DNA from: Bacillota bacterium
Lineage (GTDB): Bacteria; Bacillota; Clostridia; Acetivibrionales; DSM-1351
Assembly (NCBI GenBank): GCA_023400235.1
Contig: JAEXFI010000005.1
Span: forward strand, 1-64,000
DNA length: 64,000 bases
Direction: 5' to 3'
Part shown: one piece after another, positions 43,533 through 52,688 of the stretch
Position numbering within the stretch: the stretch's first letter is position 1
How the letters are laid out: each line of letters begins with the position of its first letter
The notes under the pieces: model-generated
The model's input: the letters and a program-made list of their open reading frames with translations, nothing else
The model's database searches: none
Told to the model about the DNA's origin: nothing
Program-made: the position numbers and the translations under genes

Positions 43533-45212
43533 ATGTTCCAGGCGGTTGATGTAATATGGACGCTGCTGGCTGCAGCCTTGGTATTTTTTATGCAGGCAGG
43601 CTTTGCTATGGTAGAGACCGGTTTTACCAGAGCCAAGAATGCCGGCAACATTATAATGAAGAACTTGATGGATTTTGCACTGGGTTCACTGGTGTTCTGG
43701 GTGCTGGGGTTTGGTATCATGTTCGGTGCAAGCCAGGCGGGGATAATCGGAATGCCCAGCTTCTTTTCAACAGGTGACGGAGTCGTACCTTCGCTGCCCG
43801 GTCCCGTATTCCTGATTTTCCAGACAGTATTTTGTGCAACTGCGGCAACGATTGTGTCAGGTGCCATGGCCGAAAGAACAAAGTTCATTTCCTATTGCAT
43901 ATACAGTGTTGTTATCAGTGCTTTGATTTACCCGGTATCAGGACACTGGATATGGGGAGGAGGATGGTTGTCCCAGCTGGGCTTCCATGATTTTGCAGGG
44001 TCCACAGCAGTACACCTGGTAGGCGGTATTGCTGCTTTTATTGGAGCGCTGCTGTTAGGTCCCCGTATTGGAAAGTATGACAAAGACGGTAAGCCAAAAG
44101 CTATTCCGGGACATAGTCTGACGTTGGGAGCGCTGGGGGTATTCATATTATGGTTTGGCTGGTTTGGCTTCAATCCGGGCTCAACAGTGTCCGCTACAGG
44201 GGATGACACGCTTATAAAAATGGGCTCGATATTTATCACTACAAATCTGGCTGCTGCCGCAGCAGCGACGGTTACAATGATAATTACCTGGGTAAGATTC
44301 AAAAAACCTGACGTTTCTGTGACATTAAACGGGGCACTGGGTGGCCTTGTGGCAATAACAGCAGGCTGTGATGCTGTAAGCCCGGCTGGTGCCGTGGCCA
44401 TAGGTGCCATAGCGGCAGTAGTCATAGTATTTGGTATAGAGTTTATTGACAAAGTGCTTAAGGTAGATGATCCTGTTGGTGCCATTGGGGTACATGGACT
44501 ATGCGGGGCTGCCGGTACCATACTGGTAGGTATATTTGCCACAGATGGTGGACTCTTGTACGGTGGAGGATTCAGGTATGTGGGAGTTCAGGCTCTAGGC
44601 GTCCTTGCAGTAGCTGCTTGGGTAGCCATAACCATGCTGCTTGTATTTAATATTATCAAGAAAACAGTGGGTCTCAGAGTATCCAGAGAAGAAGAAATAG
44701 CAGGCTTGGATATGAAAGAGCATGGCCTTTCAAGCTCATATGCCGATTTTATGCCAACGCTGATGGCAACAGATGCATTGGAAGAGGCAGCAGCCACTAT
44801 TGACGCTGCAGTTCCTACAGTATACAAGAAAGCAGATACGGTAACCGCATCAGATGTAAAAATGACTAAGATAGAGATAGTAACCAAGCAGAATAAGTTT
44901 GATGCTCTTAAGGTTGCATTAAATGATATAGGAATAACAGGTATGACGGTATCAAATGTGCTTGGCTGCGGCATGCAAAAGGGCAGCACTGAGTACTACA
45001 GGGGTATCGAGGTGGAGATCAAGCTCCTGCCCAAGGTAAGAGTTGAAATAGTTGTCTGCAAAGTACCGGTGGAAACTGTAATCGACGCTGCAAAAAGGGT
45101 GTTGTATACAGGGAAAATCGGTGATGGCAAGATATTTGTCTACGATGTGGAGAATGTTGTAAAAGTACGCACGGGAGAAGAAGGATATGATGCCCTTCAG
45201 GATGATGAGTAG
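43533..45212 (+). CDS. amt: Ammonium transporter fused to a PII domain
   Basis: A 559-residue fusion. Residues ~1-405 are an Amt ammonium channel with 11 membrane segments (MQAGFAMVETGFTRAKN; HLVGG and GFNPGS, holding the pore residues). Residues ~445-555 are a complete GlnB/PII-like domain: MTKIEIVTKQNKFDALKVAL, T-loop with YYRGIEVEIKLLPKVRVEI, and B-loop TGKIGDGKIFVYDVE. Free PII blocks Amt by inserting its T-loop; here regulator and channel are one chain. Start: the ATG at 43533 lies 9 bases after GGGGAG, while that at 43524 is too close. A terminator follows at 45314. Confidence 0.92.
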   Translation: MFQAVDVIWTLLAAALVFFMQAGFAMVETGFTRAKNAGNIIMKNLMDFALGSLVFWVLGFGIMFGASQAGIIGMPSFFSTGDGVVPSLPGPVFLIFQTVFCATAATIVSGAMAERTKFISYCIYSVVISALIYPVSGHWIWGGGWLSQLGFHDFAGSTAVHLVGGIAAFIGALLLGPRIGKYDKDGKPKAIPGHSLTLGALGVFILWFGWFGFNPGSTVSATGDDTLIKMGSIFITTNLAAAAAATVTMIITWVRFKKPDVSVTLNGALGGLVAITAGCDAVSPAGAVAIGAIAAVVIVFGIEFIDKVLKVDDPVGAIGVHGLCGAAGTILVGIFATDGGLLYGGGFRYVGVQALGVLAVAAWVAITMLLVFNIIKKTVGLRVSREEEIAGLDMKEHGLSSSYADFMPTLMATDALEEAAATIDAAVPTVYKKADTVTASDVKMTKIEIVTKQNKFDALKVALNDIGITGMTVSNVLGCGMQKGSTEYYRGIEVEIKLLPKVRVEIVVCKVPVETVIDAAKRVLYTGKIGDGKIFVYDVENVVKVRTGEEGYDALQDDE

Positions 45213-45313
45213 TAAAATATGAATAGTAAAATATAGGTAGTAAGTGATAGCTGTTAGAAAACGCGTAAAACCGATTATGTCGGTAGCCTATAAACGCATT
45301 TAACCTGAAAAAG

Positions 45314-45343
45314 ATCCTTGTGATAAGACACAAGGATTTTTTT
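45314..45343 (+). terminator. Terminator of amt
   Basis: ATCCTTGTG (45314-45322) / CACAAGGAT (45329-45337), then TTTTTT. Confidence 0.85.
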
Positions 45344-45461
45344 CAGCCTGAAATTCAGGAGTCACTGCAAATCGTGCACTATTTGATAATATATGTTTAA
45401 TTTACAGGTGCCGGGGTATAACTATATCATAATAAAAATAATAATTGTGGTGGAGGTATAC

Positions 45462-45977
45462 ATGCTTAGCGAAAAGATTAACAAACTTTTAAATGAACAA
45501 GTACAAAAAGAGTTTTTTTCGGCCTATCTGTATCTAGGTATGGAGGCATATTTTACAAGCTTAAACCTTGACGGGTTCGCAAATTTTTTCAGAGTTCAGG
45601 TTCAGGAAGAACGGGACCATGCCATGAAATTTTTTAACTATATAAATCAAAAGGGAGGAAAGGTTGAACTGCTTCAGATTAATGCGCCAGAAGCAAATTT
45701 TGAGTCAGCGGAGGAAATATTCGCACTTACTTTAGGGCATGAGCAGTTTGTAACCCAATCCATATACAACATCGTAAATGCTGCTCTTGACGAGAAGGAC
45801 CATGCCACCAATACATTCCTCCAATGGTTTGTTACGGAACAGGTGGAGGAAGAGGCAACCATGGAAAAGTACCTTAGAAAGCTCCAATTGATAAAAAATG
45901 ATCCAAATGGACTGTTTATGCTTGATGCAGAGCTTGCTCAAAGAGTTTATACTCCTCCGGCAGCCGGAACCCTTTAG
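45462..45977 (+). CDS. Ferritin
   Basis: A 171-residue non-haem ferritin that stores iron in a 24-mer shell. Ferroxidase ligands are visible: Glu in NEQVQKEFFSAYLYL, Glu and His in VQEERDHAMKF, Glu in LGHEQFVTQS, and Gln/Glu in WFVTEQVEEE. Start ATG at 45462 is 8 bases behind GGTGGAGGT; the longer frame adds a non-conserved tail. Single gene. Confidence 0.93.
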   Translation: MLSEKINKLLNEQVQKEFFSAYLYLGMEAYFTSLNLDGFANFFRVQVQEERDHAMKFFNYINQKGGKVELLQINAPEANFESAEEIFALTLGHEQFVTQSIYNIVNAALDEKDHATNTFLQWFVTEQVEEEATMEKYLRKLQLIKNDPNGLFMLDAELAQRVYTPPAAGTL

Positions 45978-46039
45978 ACCGAGCCGTTGCTTATCCGAAG
46001 TAACAACTTGAAGCGGATACAGACGTTGAAACTTAAATG

Positions 46040-46219
46040 AAAAAGAGGCTGTTGCAAAACGTATAAATATGCAGAGTTGAAGGGGAAAAGTGCGGTTTTG
46101 TATCCATTTTCTCAAAAAGTGAATACAAAATGTGGGCCTTAGTGTTTGGCTCACAAGCAGTTTTTCTAAAGGGAATGTTGTAAAATGAAAGTATTTTCAT
46201 TTTGCAACACTCCCTTTTT
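46040..46219. mobile_element. MITE-like 180-bp element with imperfect terminal inverted repeats
   Basis: The ends AAAAAGAGGCTGTTGCAAAA (46040-46059) and TTTTGCAACACTCCCTTTTT (46200-46219) match in inverted orientation at 17 of 20 positions. Ends with GGCTGTTGCAAAA are typical of IS1182-like insertion sequences, so this may be a non-coding relative. The right end also contains a 20-bp hairpin (46171-46214) that probably serves as terminator for oppA or ferritin. No transposase ORF inside. Confidence 0.45.
46171..46219. terminator. Long hairpin between ferritin and oppA
   Basis: GGGAATGTTGTAAAATGAAA (46171-46190) pairs with 46195-46214 with three mismatches or wobbles, followed by TTTTT. Positioned to end both convergent transcripts. 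Confidence 0.65.
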
Positions 46220-46266
46220 AAGTGTACATTTTCTGTATTTGATTATTGGTAGTTACTCTGTATTAT

Positions 46267-47889
46267 TTATTTGAAGGATGCCCAGTTAAATAGTACGAAG
46301 CCAAGCTTTGTATTTACAACACCATCCAAATTCTTTGCCACGTCAACAGGCTCAGTGTAGAAATAGAGAGGAGCTATTGCGGCATCATCCATGAGAATTT
46401 TCTCAGCATCATGGAATAATTTTATACGCTTTGCGCCATCAGTTTCTTTTCTTGCTGCGGCTATGAGCTCATCATATTTCGGATTGCTGTATTTTGCGTT
46501 GTTCTGCCCGTTTCCGGTTGTAAATATATCCATAAAGGTTGAAGGATCCATATAGTCACCAATCCAAGCGTTTCTGTTTATATTGTAAACTCCGTCTTTT
46601 CTTGACTGCTGGAATACATTCCATTCCTGAGCAAGTACTTCCACTTCAACGCCCAGCTTATCCTTCCACATCTGCTGCAGTGACTCGGCAACAGGTTCAT
46701 GGCCTGCACCGGAATTTAAGCCGAAGGTGGTTTTGGGGAAGCCTTTTCCATCAGGATAGCCGGCTTCTGCAAGAAGCTTTTTAGCTTCTGCTACATTCTT
46801 TTCATAATCCTCAGGCTTTGTTGAAATATATTCCCCGGCTGTTGTACGGAAGTCAGGGTCCTGCTTGACATCTGCAATACCGTAAGGGATAAAGCCTGAA
46901 GCAGGTTTTTCTCCGCCTTTTTTAATCTTTTCAACAAGGTAATTGCGGTCTACTGCAAGGGAGAAGGCCCTTCTTATCTTAGCATTATCAAAAGGAGGCT
47001 TGCTGTTTACAAGGTCAACGTAATAGGTTCCCAGCAAAGGGTGTATTTTTAGAGTTCCAGCCGCCTTTTCAGCTGCAAATTCATCTGTAGGAATGTTCTT
47101 GGCATACTGCACTTGTCCGTTCTTAAATGCGCTTAATATGGCATTTTGATCGTTCATAAGATACCATTCGATCTTTGGTGCAACTATGGAAGCCTTGTCC
47201 CAATAGGTTTCGCTTTTTTCAAAGGTAATCTTTGAATCATGCTCCCAGCTTGTGAGCTTGTAGGGGCCGTTTCCAACATAGGTGTCAGGATTGAGAGCCC
47301 ACTTTGTAGCATCTTTTGCGACTATGTCCTCTCTCTGTGGCACCAGCGCCGGGAATGCAACTATCTCAGTAAAGAACGGGCATGCATTCTCAAGAGTTAC
47401 TTCCAGAGTTTTCTCATCTAAGGCTTTAACGCCCAAGGTGTTTACATCAGCCTCACCTGCATTGATTGTTTCACCGTTTTTCACAAAATAGATGTAATAT
47501 GCGTAGTCGGCAGCAGTAGCCTTATCCACGGTTCTTTTCCAGGAATAAATAAAATCATTTGCAGTAACATCTTTTCCGTCGGACCATTTTGCATCCTTGC
47601 GGATATGGAAGGTCCAGACAAGTCCGTCTGAACTGGTTTCCCATTTATCAGCGGCACCTGGTACGATACTACCATCCTTTCCGATGGTAGTCAGGCCTTC
47701 AAAGGCACATAGTATATAGTTTCCCCCGTCAGAAGCATTGTTAAGTGACGGATCAAGAGTTTTAGGTTCGGATGCTATGGTTGCACTGATGGCTTTTACC
47801 GAGCTTCCGGTGTTTCCGGTAGCTCCGCAGCCGGTAAATACGGTAATGACAGCTGCCATAGCAAGAATTAGTGATAATATTCTTTTCAT
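46267..47889 (-). CDS. oppA: Peptide ABC transporter substrate-binding lipoprotein
   Basis: A 540-residue SBP_bac_5 lipoprotein. Signal peptide with lipobox VFTGC, then the family blocks SEPKTLDPSLNNASDGGNYI, GLVWTFHIRKDAKWSDG, VGNGPYKLTSWEHDSK and AFSLAVDRNYLVE. It captures oligopeptides outside the cell for OppBCDF. It lies 175 bases after oppF as the last gene of the set, the gap allowing separate expression levels. Peptide specificity is inferred from the family; some members bind oligosaccharides. Confidence 0.92.
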   Translation of the reverse strand: MKRILSLILAMAAVITVFTGCGATGNTGSSVKAISATIASEPKTLDPSLNNASDGGNYILCAFEGLTTIGKDGSIVPGAADKWETSSDGLVWTFHIRKDAKWSDGKDVTANDFIYSWKRTVDKATAADYAYYIYFVKNGETINAGEADVNTLGVKALDEKTLEVTLENACPFFTEIVAFPALVPQREDIVAKDATKWALNPDTYVGNGPYKLTSWEHDSKITFEKSETYWDKASIVAPKIEWYLMNDQNAILSAFKNGQVQYAKNIPTDEFAAEKAAGTLKIHPLLGTYYVDLVNSKPPFDNAKIRRAFSLAVDRNYLVEKIKKGGEKPASGFIPYGIADVKQDPDFRTTAGEYISTKPEDYEKNVAEAKKLLAEAGYPDGKGFPKTTFGLNSGAGHEPVAESLQQMWKDKLGVEVEVLAQEWNVFQQSRKDGVYNINRNAWIGDYMDPSTFMDIFTTGNGQNNAKYSNPKYDELIAAARKETDGAKRIKLFHDAEKILMDDAAIAPLYFYTEPVDVAKNLDGVVNTKLGFVLFNWASFK

Positions 47890-48064
47890 AATTTTTAATA
47901 CCCCCTATTATTTATTTTTTTAATTGATATTAATTAAGTCCATTATTACAATATATATTTTCTTCTAGTATAAAATTTTTATACCTTTCTAATCAGCTTA
48001 ATGTCGACCTCATCAAACTAGCAAGAGAACAGGTATTTTCTTGTAATATGGCTAAATTACACTG

Positions 48065-49075
48065 CTAGAGCTTTCCAGTAAAATGACAGGCAACATAGTG
48101 CCCTTTATCATATTCCTTAAATTCTGGAACCTGCTGTGAACATATATCCTTTGCAAAAGGGCAGCGGGTTCTGAACTTACAGCCGGAGGGCGGATTTACC
48201 GGTGAAGGGATTTCGCCCTTCAAAATAATCCTGTTCCTCTTTTTAGCCATTTCAGGATCAGGCTCGGGTATTGCTGTAAGAAGTGCCTGGGTATAAGGAT
48301 GCAGAGGATTTTTATAAAGTTCCTCCGATTCAACCAACTCAACAATATGACCCAGATACATGACACCCACTCTGTCGCAGGTGTGGCGTACCACACCTAA
48401 ATCGTGAGAAATGAACAGGTATGTGAGATGGAGTCTCTCCTGCATTTCTTCAAGCGTATTAATAATCTGTGCCCTGATTGATACGTCAAGAGCAGAGACA
48501 GGCTCGTCACACACTATAAATTCAGGCTCAACGGCAATGGCCCTTGCTATTCCTATTCTCTGACGCTGACCTCCGGAAAATTCATGGGGATAGCGGGAAG
48601 AGTGCTCGGTATTCAGACCCACCAGTCTTAAAAGTTCTCTGACCTTATCTGCTCTGTCTTTATTTGAACTGGCAAGCTTGTGTATATCCAGGGCTTCACC
48701 AACAATGTCCGACACCGTCATACGTGGGTCCAGTGATGCATAGGGGTCTTGAAATATATACTGCATCTTTTTTCTGTAGGGAAGAAGCTTGCCCTTCTGG
48801 AATTTAGTTATATCCACCCCTGAAAATTTTACCTGTCCCTCTGTGGGGTCATATATCCTTAAAATGGACCGGCCCAGGGTTGTTTTCCCTGAGCCCGACT
48901 CTCCAACAAGGCCCAGGGTTTCACCCTTGTATATCTTGAAGGTGACATCATCTACAGCTTTAACAAAGGCCTTTTCGCCAAGATGGTTCCGTATATGAAA
49001 ATATTGTTTTAGTTTATTGATTTCTACAAGAGCATTTTTGTCTCCCGCAGAGGCTCTGGATTCAATATTAGCCAT
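48065..49075 (-). CDS. oppF: Oligopeptide ABC transporter ATPase OppF
   Basis: A 336-residue ATPase. Walker A GESGSGKTT, signature FSGGQRQR, Walker B FIVCDEPVSALD, H-loop SHDLG, and the C-terminal oligopeptide/dipeptide extension with a cysteine cluster (CKFRTRCPFAKDIC) that is iron-sulfur-like in the family. Overlaps the oppD stop by 8 bases; ribosome site GGGAGGT. Confidence 0.93.
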   Translation of the reverse strand: MANIESRASAGDKNALVEINKLKQYFHIRNHLGEKAFVKAVDDVTFKIYKGETLGLVGESGSGKTTLGRSILRIYDPTEGQVKFSGVDITKFQKGKLLPYRKKMQYIFQDPYASLDPRMTVSDIVGEALDIHKLASSNKDRADKVRELLRLVGLNTEHSSRYPHEFSGGQRQRIGIARAIAVEPEFIVCDEPVSALDVSIRAQIINTLEEMQERLHLTYLFISHDLGVVRHTCDRVGVMYLGHIVELVESEELYKNPLHPYTQALLTAIPEPDPEMAKKRNRIILKGEIPSPVNPPSGCKFRTRCPFAKDICSQQVPEFKEYDKGHYVACHFTGKL

Positions 49076-50075
49076 TGTTTTTTACCTCCCTACTGTTAGT
49101 AGTTCTTTCATCATAAAGCCAGCAGGCTGTTTTATGGCCGTCGGCCTGCTGCTGCTGAGGAGGTATGTGATTTATACAGACCTTAAGACAGCTCTCACAG
49201 CGTGAAGCAAAGGCGCAGCCTTTTGGAAGGTTCAAAAGGTCTATAGGATTTCCCTTTATTGGAATGAGTTTCTCACCCTTCTTGTTCAAATCAGGCAGAG
49301 AACGTAGCAAGCCCTTTGTATATGGATGACGGGGATTGTGAAAAATGCTGTATACCGAGCCCTGTTCCACGATTTTTCCGCCGTACATGACGATAACATC
49401 ATCAGCCATGTCTGCAACTATTCCAAGGTCGTGAGTGATAAGCACAATGGCCATGCCGGTTTTTTTCTGTATATCCTTGAGCAATTCAAGGATTTGGGCC
49501 TGAATTGTAACATCCAGCGCGGTAGTGGGCTCATCTGCTATGAGCAGCTTTGGGGAGCCGGCAAGTGCCATGGCAATCATAGCTCTTTGACGCATTCCTC
49601 CAGAAAACTCATGGGGATACTGAGCGAGACGCTTTTCAGGCTCATTTATACCCACCAGGGACAGGAGTTCCACAGACCTTTTCTTAATTTCCTCTTTTGA
49701 GATTTTTCCGTATTTGTGGTAAAGGGATTCTGCTATTTGATTACCTATTGTAAAAACAGGGTTCAAGCAGGTCATTGGATCCTGAAATATCATAGCAACC
49801 TCGTTGCCGGCGAAATTCAGCCTTTCAGCCTTAGTCATGGAGGAAACCTCACGGCCGTCAAACGAAATACTGCCTCCCACAATTCGCCCGGGCTTATCTA
49901 TAAGACCCATAATTGAATAGGAGGAAACACTTTTGCCGGAGCCCGATTCGCCAACTATACCCAGTACCTTCCCCGGTTCAAGAGTATAACTTACACCATT
50001 AACAGCCTTAACCTCACCTGCAGGTGTGAAAAATGAAACCTTTAAATCATTTATTTTAAGTAATTCTTTACTCAT
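49068..50075 (-). CDS. oppD: Oligopeptide ABC transporter ATPase OppD
   Basis: A 335-residue ATPase with Walker A GESGSGKSV, signature FSGGMRQR, Walker B LLIADEPTTALD, H-loop THDLG and the CAFASRCESCLKVC cysteine cluster. Start: the ATG at 50075 is well spaced from GGAGATA; an in-frame ATG at 50087 overlaps that ribosome site. Partner of OppF in a heterodimeric motor. Confidence 0.93.
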   Translation of the reverse strand: MSKELLKINDLKVSFFTPAGEVKAVNGVSYTLEPGKVLGIVGESGSGKSVSSYSIMGLIDKPGRIVGGSISFDGREVSSMTKAERLNFAGNEVAMIFQDPMTCLNPVFTIGNQIAESLYHKYGKISKEEIKKRSVELLSLVGINEPEKRLAQYPHEFSGGMRQRAMIAMALAGSPKLLIADEPTTALDVTIQAQILELLKDIQKKTGMAIVLITHDLGIVADMADDVIVMYGGKIVEQGSVYSIFHNPRHPYTKGLLRSLPDLNKKGEKLIPIKGNPIDLLNLPKGCAFASRCESCLKVCINHIPPQQQQADGHKTACWLYDERTTNSREVKNNG

Positions 50076-50130
50076 ATCTATCTCCATTCCGCTGCCTTAC
50101 AGCCATACAAACAGTGCCGAAAGCTGCATA

Positions 50131-51126
50131 TTATTTCTTCATTCTTGGATCAAGAGCATCTCTTAAGCCATCTCCGAAAAGGTTCATGGACAGTATAATA
50201 ACGCTGATTGTTGCAGCAGGGAAAATGAGCATATAAGGATATGAGTATATTCCCTTCAGAGCCACCTGGGACAAGGAGCCAAGAGATGCCATGGGTATGG
50301 ACACTCCAAGACCGATAAAGCTTAAGAAGGACTCCACAAATATTGCCTCAGGTATTTTCAGTGTGGTTACAACTATTATCTGACCAATACAATTTGGTAT
50401 AAGGTGCTTCAAAATAATGTTCTTGTTGCTGGAGCCCAGCACCTTGGCAGCCAGCACATACTCCTGTTCCTTGAGCGCGAGAATCTGCCCGCGGACAATT
50501 CTTGCCATATCAACCCAATATAGAAGGGCAAGAACGAAGAATATACTGATAAGGCCCACTCCCAGCTTGCTTAAAAATTCCGGTGCATTACCGGATTCTA
50601 CAAACCTGACCAGGGGCTCCCTTAGGACAACCTGCAGGAGAATAACTATCAGAATGGTGGGTACGGAGTAAACAATATCAACTATTCGCATCATTACAAT
50701 GTCAACCCAGCCGCCGACAAAGCCTGATATTGCTCCGTATAAAATACCGATAACGGATATCATCAATGCAGCTACAATACCAACAGCCAGGGATATCCGA
50801 GCACCTATCATGGTTCTGGTAAAGAGATCCCTGCCAAGGCTGTCGGTGCCGAATATGTGCTGAGCGTTGGGAGAAAGGTTCTCGCTGCCCTTGTTTATCT
50901 GATCATATGCATAGGGTGAAAGCATAGGGCCGATTATAGCTGCAAGAAAAACCAGCAGAATAACAATCAGCGAGCCCATGGCCACCTTGTTTGCTCGAAG
51001 CCTTTTCCAGGCATCCTTCCAATAACCTACCGACGGCCGCATAACCTCTGCCATAGCCTTTTCACTTTCGGTGGCAGGTACAAACAACCTGCTGTCTAAA
51101 ACTTCCGTATTATTCATATCTCTCAT
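50131..51126 (-). CDS. oppC: Oligopeptide ABC transporter permease OppC
   Basis: A 331-residue permease with an N-terminal cytosolic part (~1-45), six membrane segments and the permease EAA loop (EYVLAAKVLGSSNKNIILKH). HIFGTDSLGRDLFTRTMIGAR is the typical OppC block. Lies 17 bases after oppB in the operon. Confidence 0.92.
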   Translation of the reverse strand: MRDMNNTEVLDSRLFVPATESEKAMAEVMRPSVGYWKDAWKRLRANKVAMGSLIVILLVFLAAIIGPMLSPYAYDQINKGSENLSPNAQHIFGTDSLGRDLFTRTMIGARISLAVGIVAALMISVIGILYGAISGFVGGWVDIVMMRIVDIVYSVPTILIVILLQVVLREPLVRFVESGNAPEFLSKLGVGLISIFFVLALLYWVDMARIVRGQILALKEQEYVLAAKVLGSSNKNIILKHLIPNCIGQIIVVTTLKIPEAIFVESFLSFIGLGVSIPMASLGSLSQVALKGIYSYPYMLIFPAATISVIILSMNLFGDGLRDALDPRMKK

Positions 51127-51143
51127 TTGCTATTCACCTACCC

Positions 51144-52067
51144 CTATTTTGTAATATTGATTCTTGGATCAACAAATCTGTATACTATATCAACCAAAAA
51201 ATTCATAAAAATTAACAAGGCACCAAAGAAGATGGTAACACCCATGACGGTGGGGTAATCTTTTGCGGTTATACTTGTTACAAAGGAGCTGCCAAGTCCC
51301 GGTATGGAAAAGATGGACTCTATTACGAAAGAACCTGTCAGAACTCCTGCCACCATTGGCCCTGCATAAGTAACTACAGGAAGTATTCCGTTTCTGAGGC
51401 CGTGCTTGAAGATGACCACTCTTTCAGAAAGCCCCTTTGCTCTGGCAGTTCTGATATAATCCTGATTAATAACATCCAGCATTGAGGAACGCATCAGTCT
51501 TGTTATGAAGCTTAACGGGAAGAAGGAAAGTGCAAAACCTGGCAAGATGAAGCTGGATAAGGTATCCAGGTTGCTTACCGTAGGGAATAAATGAAGCTTT
51601 ACTCCAAAAAGGACCATGCTGACTGTTGCAACGACAAAGCTGGGTACAGCTATTCCAATGGTAACAATAAACATAATGGCTCTGTCGGTACCGGTGTTTT
51701 TTTTGAGGGCACTTATTGTTCCGAGAATTGTACCAAAGACAATAGCTATAGCACTTGCGAAAAGTCCCAGCTTAAGAGAGTAGGGGAATTTTCTGGCTAT
51801 AATTTCATTTACACTTTGACCTGCAAGCTTTATGGACTCACCCAGGTCACCTTGAATTACGTTTTTGGCATACATTTCATACTGGACTAAAAGCGGTTTG
51901 TCCAGGCCATACTTTGCCTCAAGATTTGCCAGTATTTCAGGAGTTATTTTTCTATCTCCCAAAAATGGATTTCCAGGGGTTAGGTGCATTAGGAAAAAAG
52001 TTAACGTAAACATTATCCATAATGTAAGTAATGAGACTACCAACCTTTTTAAAACATATTTTAGCAT
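51144..52067 (-). CDS. oppB: Oligopeptide ABC transporter permease OppB
   Basis: A 307-residue permease with six membrane segments, the FFLMHLTPGNPF N-terminal block and the EAA loop (YIRTARAKGLSERVVIFKH). First gene of the oppBCDFA operon. Start: ATG at 52067, directly behind CGGAGGT at a short spacing; upstream in-frame codons lack a ribosome site. Confidence 0.92.
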   Translation of the reverse strand: MLKYVLKRLVVSLLTLWIMFTLTFFLMHLTPGNPFLGDRKITPEILANLEAKYGLDKPLLVQYEMYAKNVIQGDLGESIKLAGQSVNEIIARKFPYSLKLGLFASAIAIVFGTILGTISALKKNTGTDRAIMFIVTIGIAVPSFVVATVSMVLFGVKLHLFPTVSNLDTLSSFILPGFALSFFPLSFITRLMRSSMLDVINQDYIRTARAKGLSERVVIFKHGLRNGILPVVTYAGPMVAGVLTGSFVIESIFSIPGLGSSFVTSITAKDYPTVMGVTIFFGALLIFMNFLVDIVYRFVDPRINITK

Positions 52068-52199
52068 ACGACCTCCGTTTGGCTGTGACCCTATCAACAC
52101 AGCCTGTTATAATTTGGTGCTTGTTTCTTTTATCTGTATAAATCGAATAAGATGGGCTTCTCCGATTGTGATTAAATTTATTATTATCATGGTTTGTAA

Positions 52200-52228
52200 T
52201 AAATAATTGCATGTATTTTACAAGTCAA
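52200..52228 (-). promoter_or_regulatory. Candidate opp operon promoter
   Basis: On the minus strand, TTGACT (52228-52223), 17 bases, TATTTA (52205-52200). The bases TTGACTTGTAAA match those of the promoter at 2577, and both follow copies of the same leader repeat. The -10 box is weak. Confidence 0.45.
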
Positions 52229-52278
52229 TTACTATCAGCTGAAAGCCGATAGTTTGGGTTTGAGGCTAAAGCCACCTA

Positions 52279-52377
52279 AATTAAAAAAACTTTTTCAAAC
52301 CCATGCTGCGTTCAAAGTCAGCTTAAAAGCAATATTCACTAGAAGGTGAAGGCTTTAAACCGTAATTGACGTCGGTA
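52279..52377 (-). repeat. Leader repeat element, copy B
   Basis: Inverted copy of the element at 2480-2576, reading toward oppB. Shared blocks on the minus strand are gtcaattacggt, agtgaatattgctt, and gactttgaacgcag, then GAAAAAG and a T run. Compared with copy A, an extra ~50 bases with a CTATCgGC/GCtGATAG hairpin separate it from the TTGACTTGTAAA promoter. The remaining bases 52378-52628 are AT-rich with a small GTAGTA/TACTAC hairpin near 52410 and nothing else recognisable. Confidence 0.65.
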
Positions 52378-52621
52378 AAAAGGAAATGTCGAATTTTGTT
52401 CTAAAGTAGTAAAAAAATAGTACTACAATGTGGCATTATACTACAAATGGATAGTGAATTCAACAATTTAATACTTCCATTTAGATTGCCAAATGCTGTA
52501 TTAACAGGGGCTGAAAGGATGTATTATTATTTAACAAAAATCGACAAATGATTTTGTAAATAATAACCATTGCTGGAATAGTGAATTAACGCTTTAATTA
52601 ACTACTTGTACGTTGTAGTGC

Positions 52622-52686
52622 CACTAAAAATAAATAAAGCAGCAAAATGGATTATGTTAATAATCCATTTTGCTGCTTTATTTATT
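52622..52686 (-). terminator. Terminator of the GH28 gene
   Basis: A 26-bp perfect stem (52629-52654 with 52661-52686, loop TGTTAA), followed on the minus strand by TTTTTAG. One of the strongest hairpins in the window. Confidence 0.9.
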
Positions 52687-52688
52687 TT

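Noticed and set aside
43928..44542. 204-codon minus-strand frame opposite amt
   Set aside because: Antisense to a strongly conserved transporter gene and low in complexity; a shadow frame.
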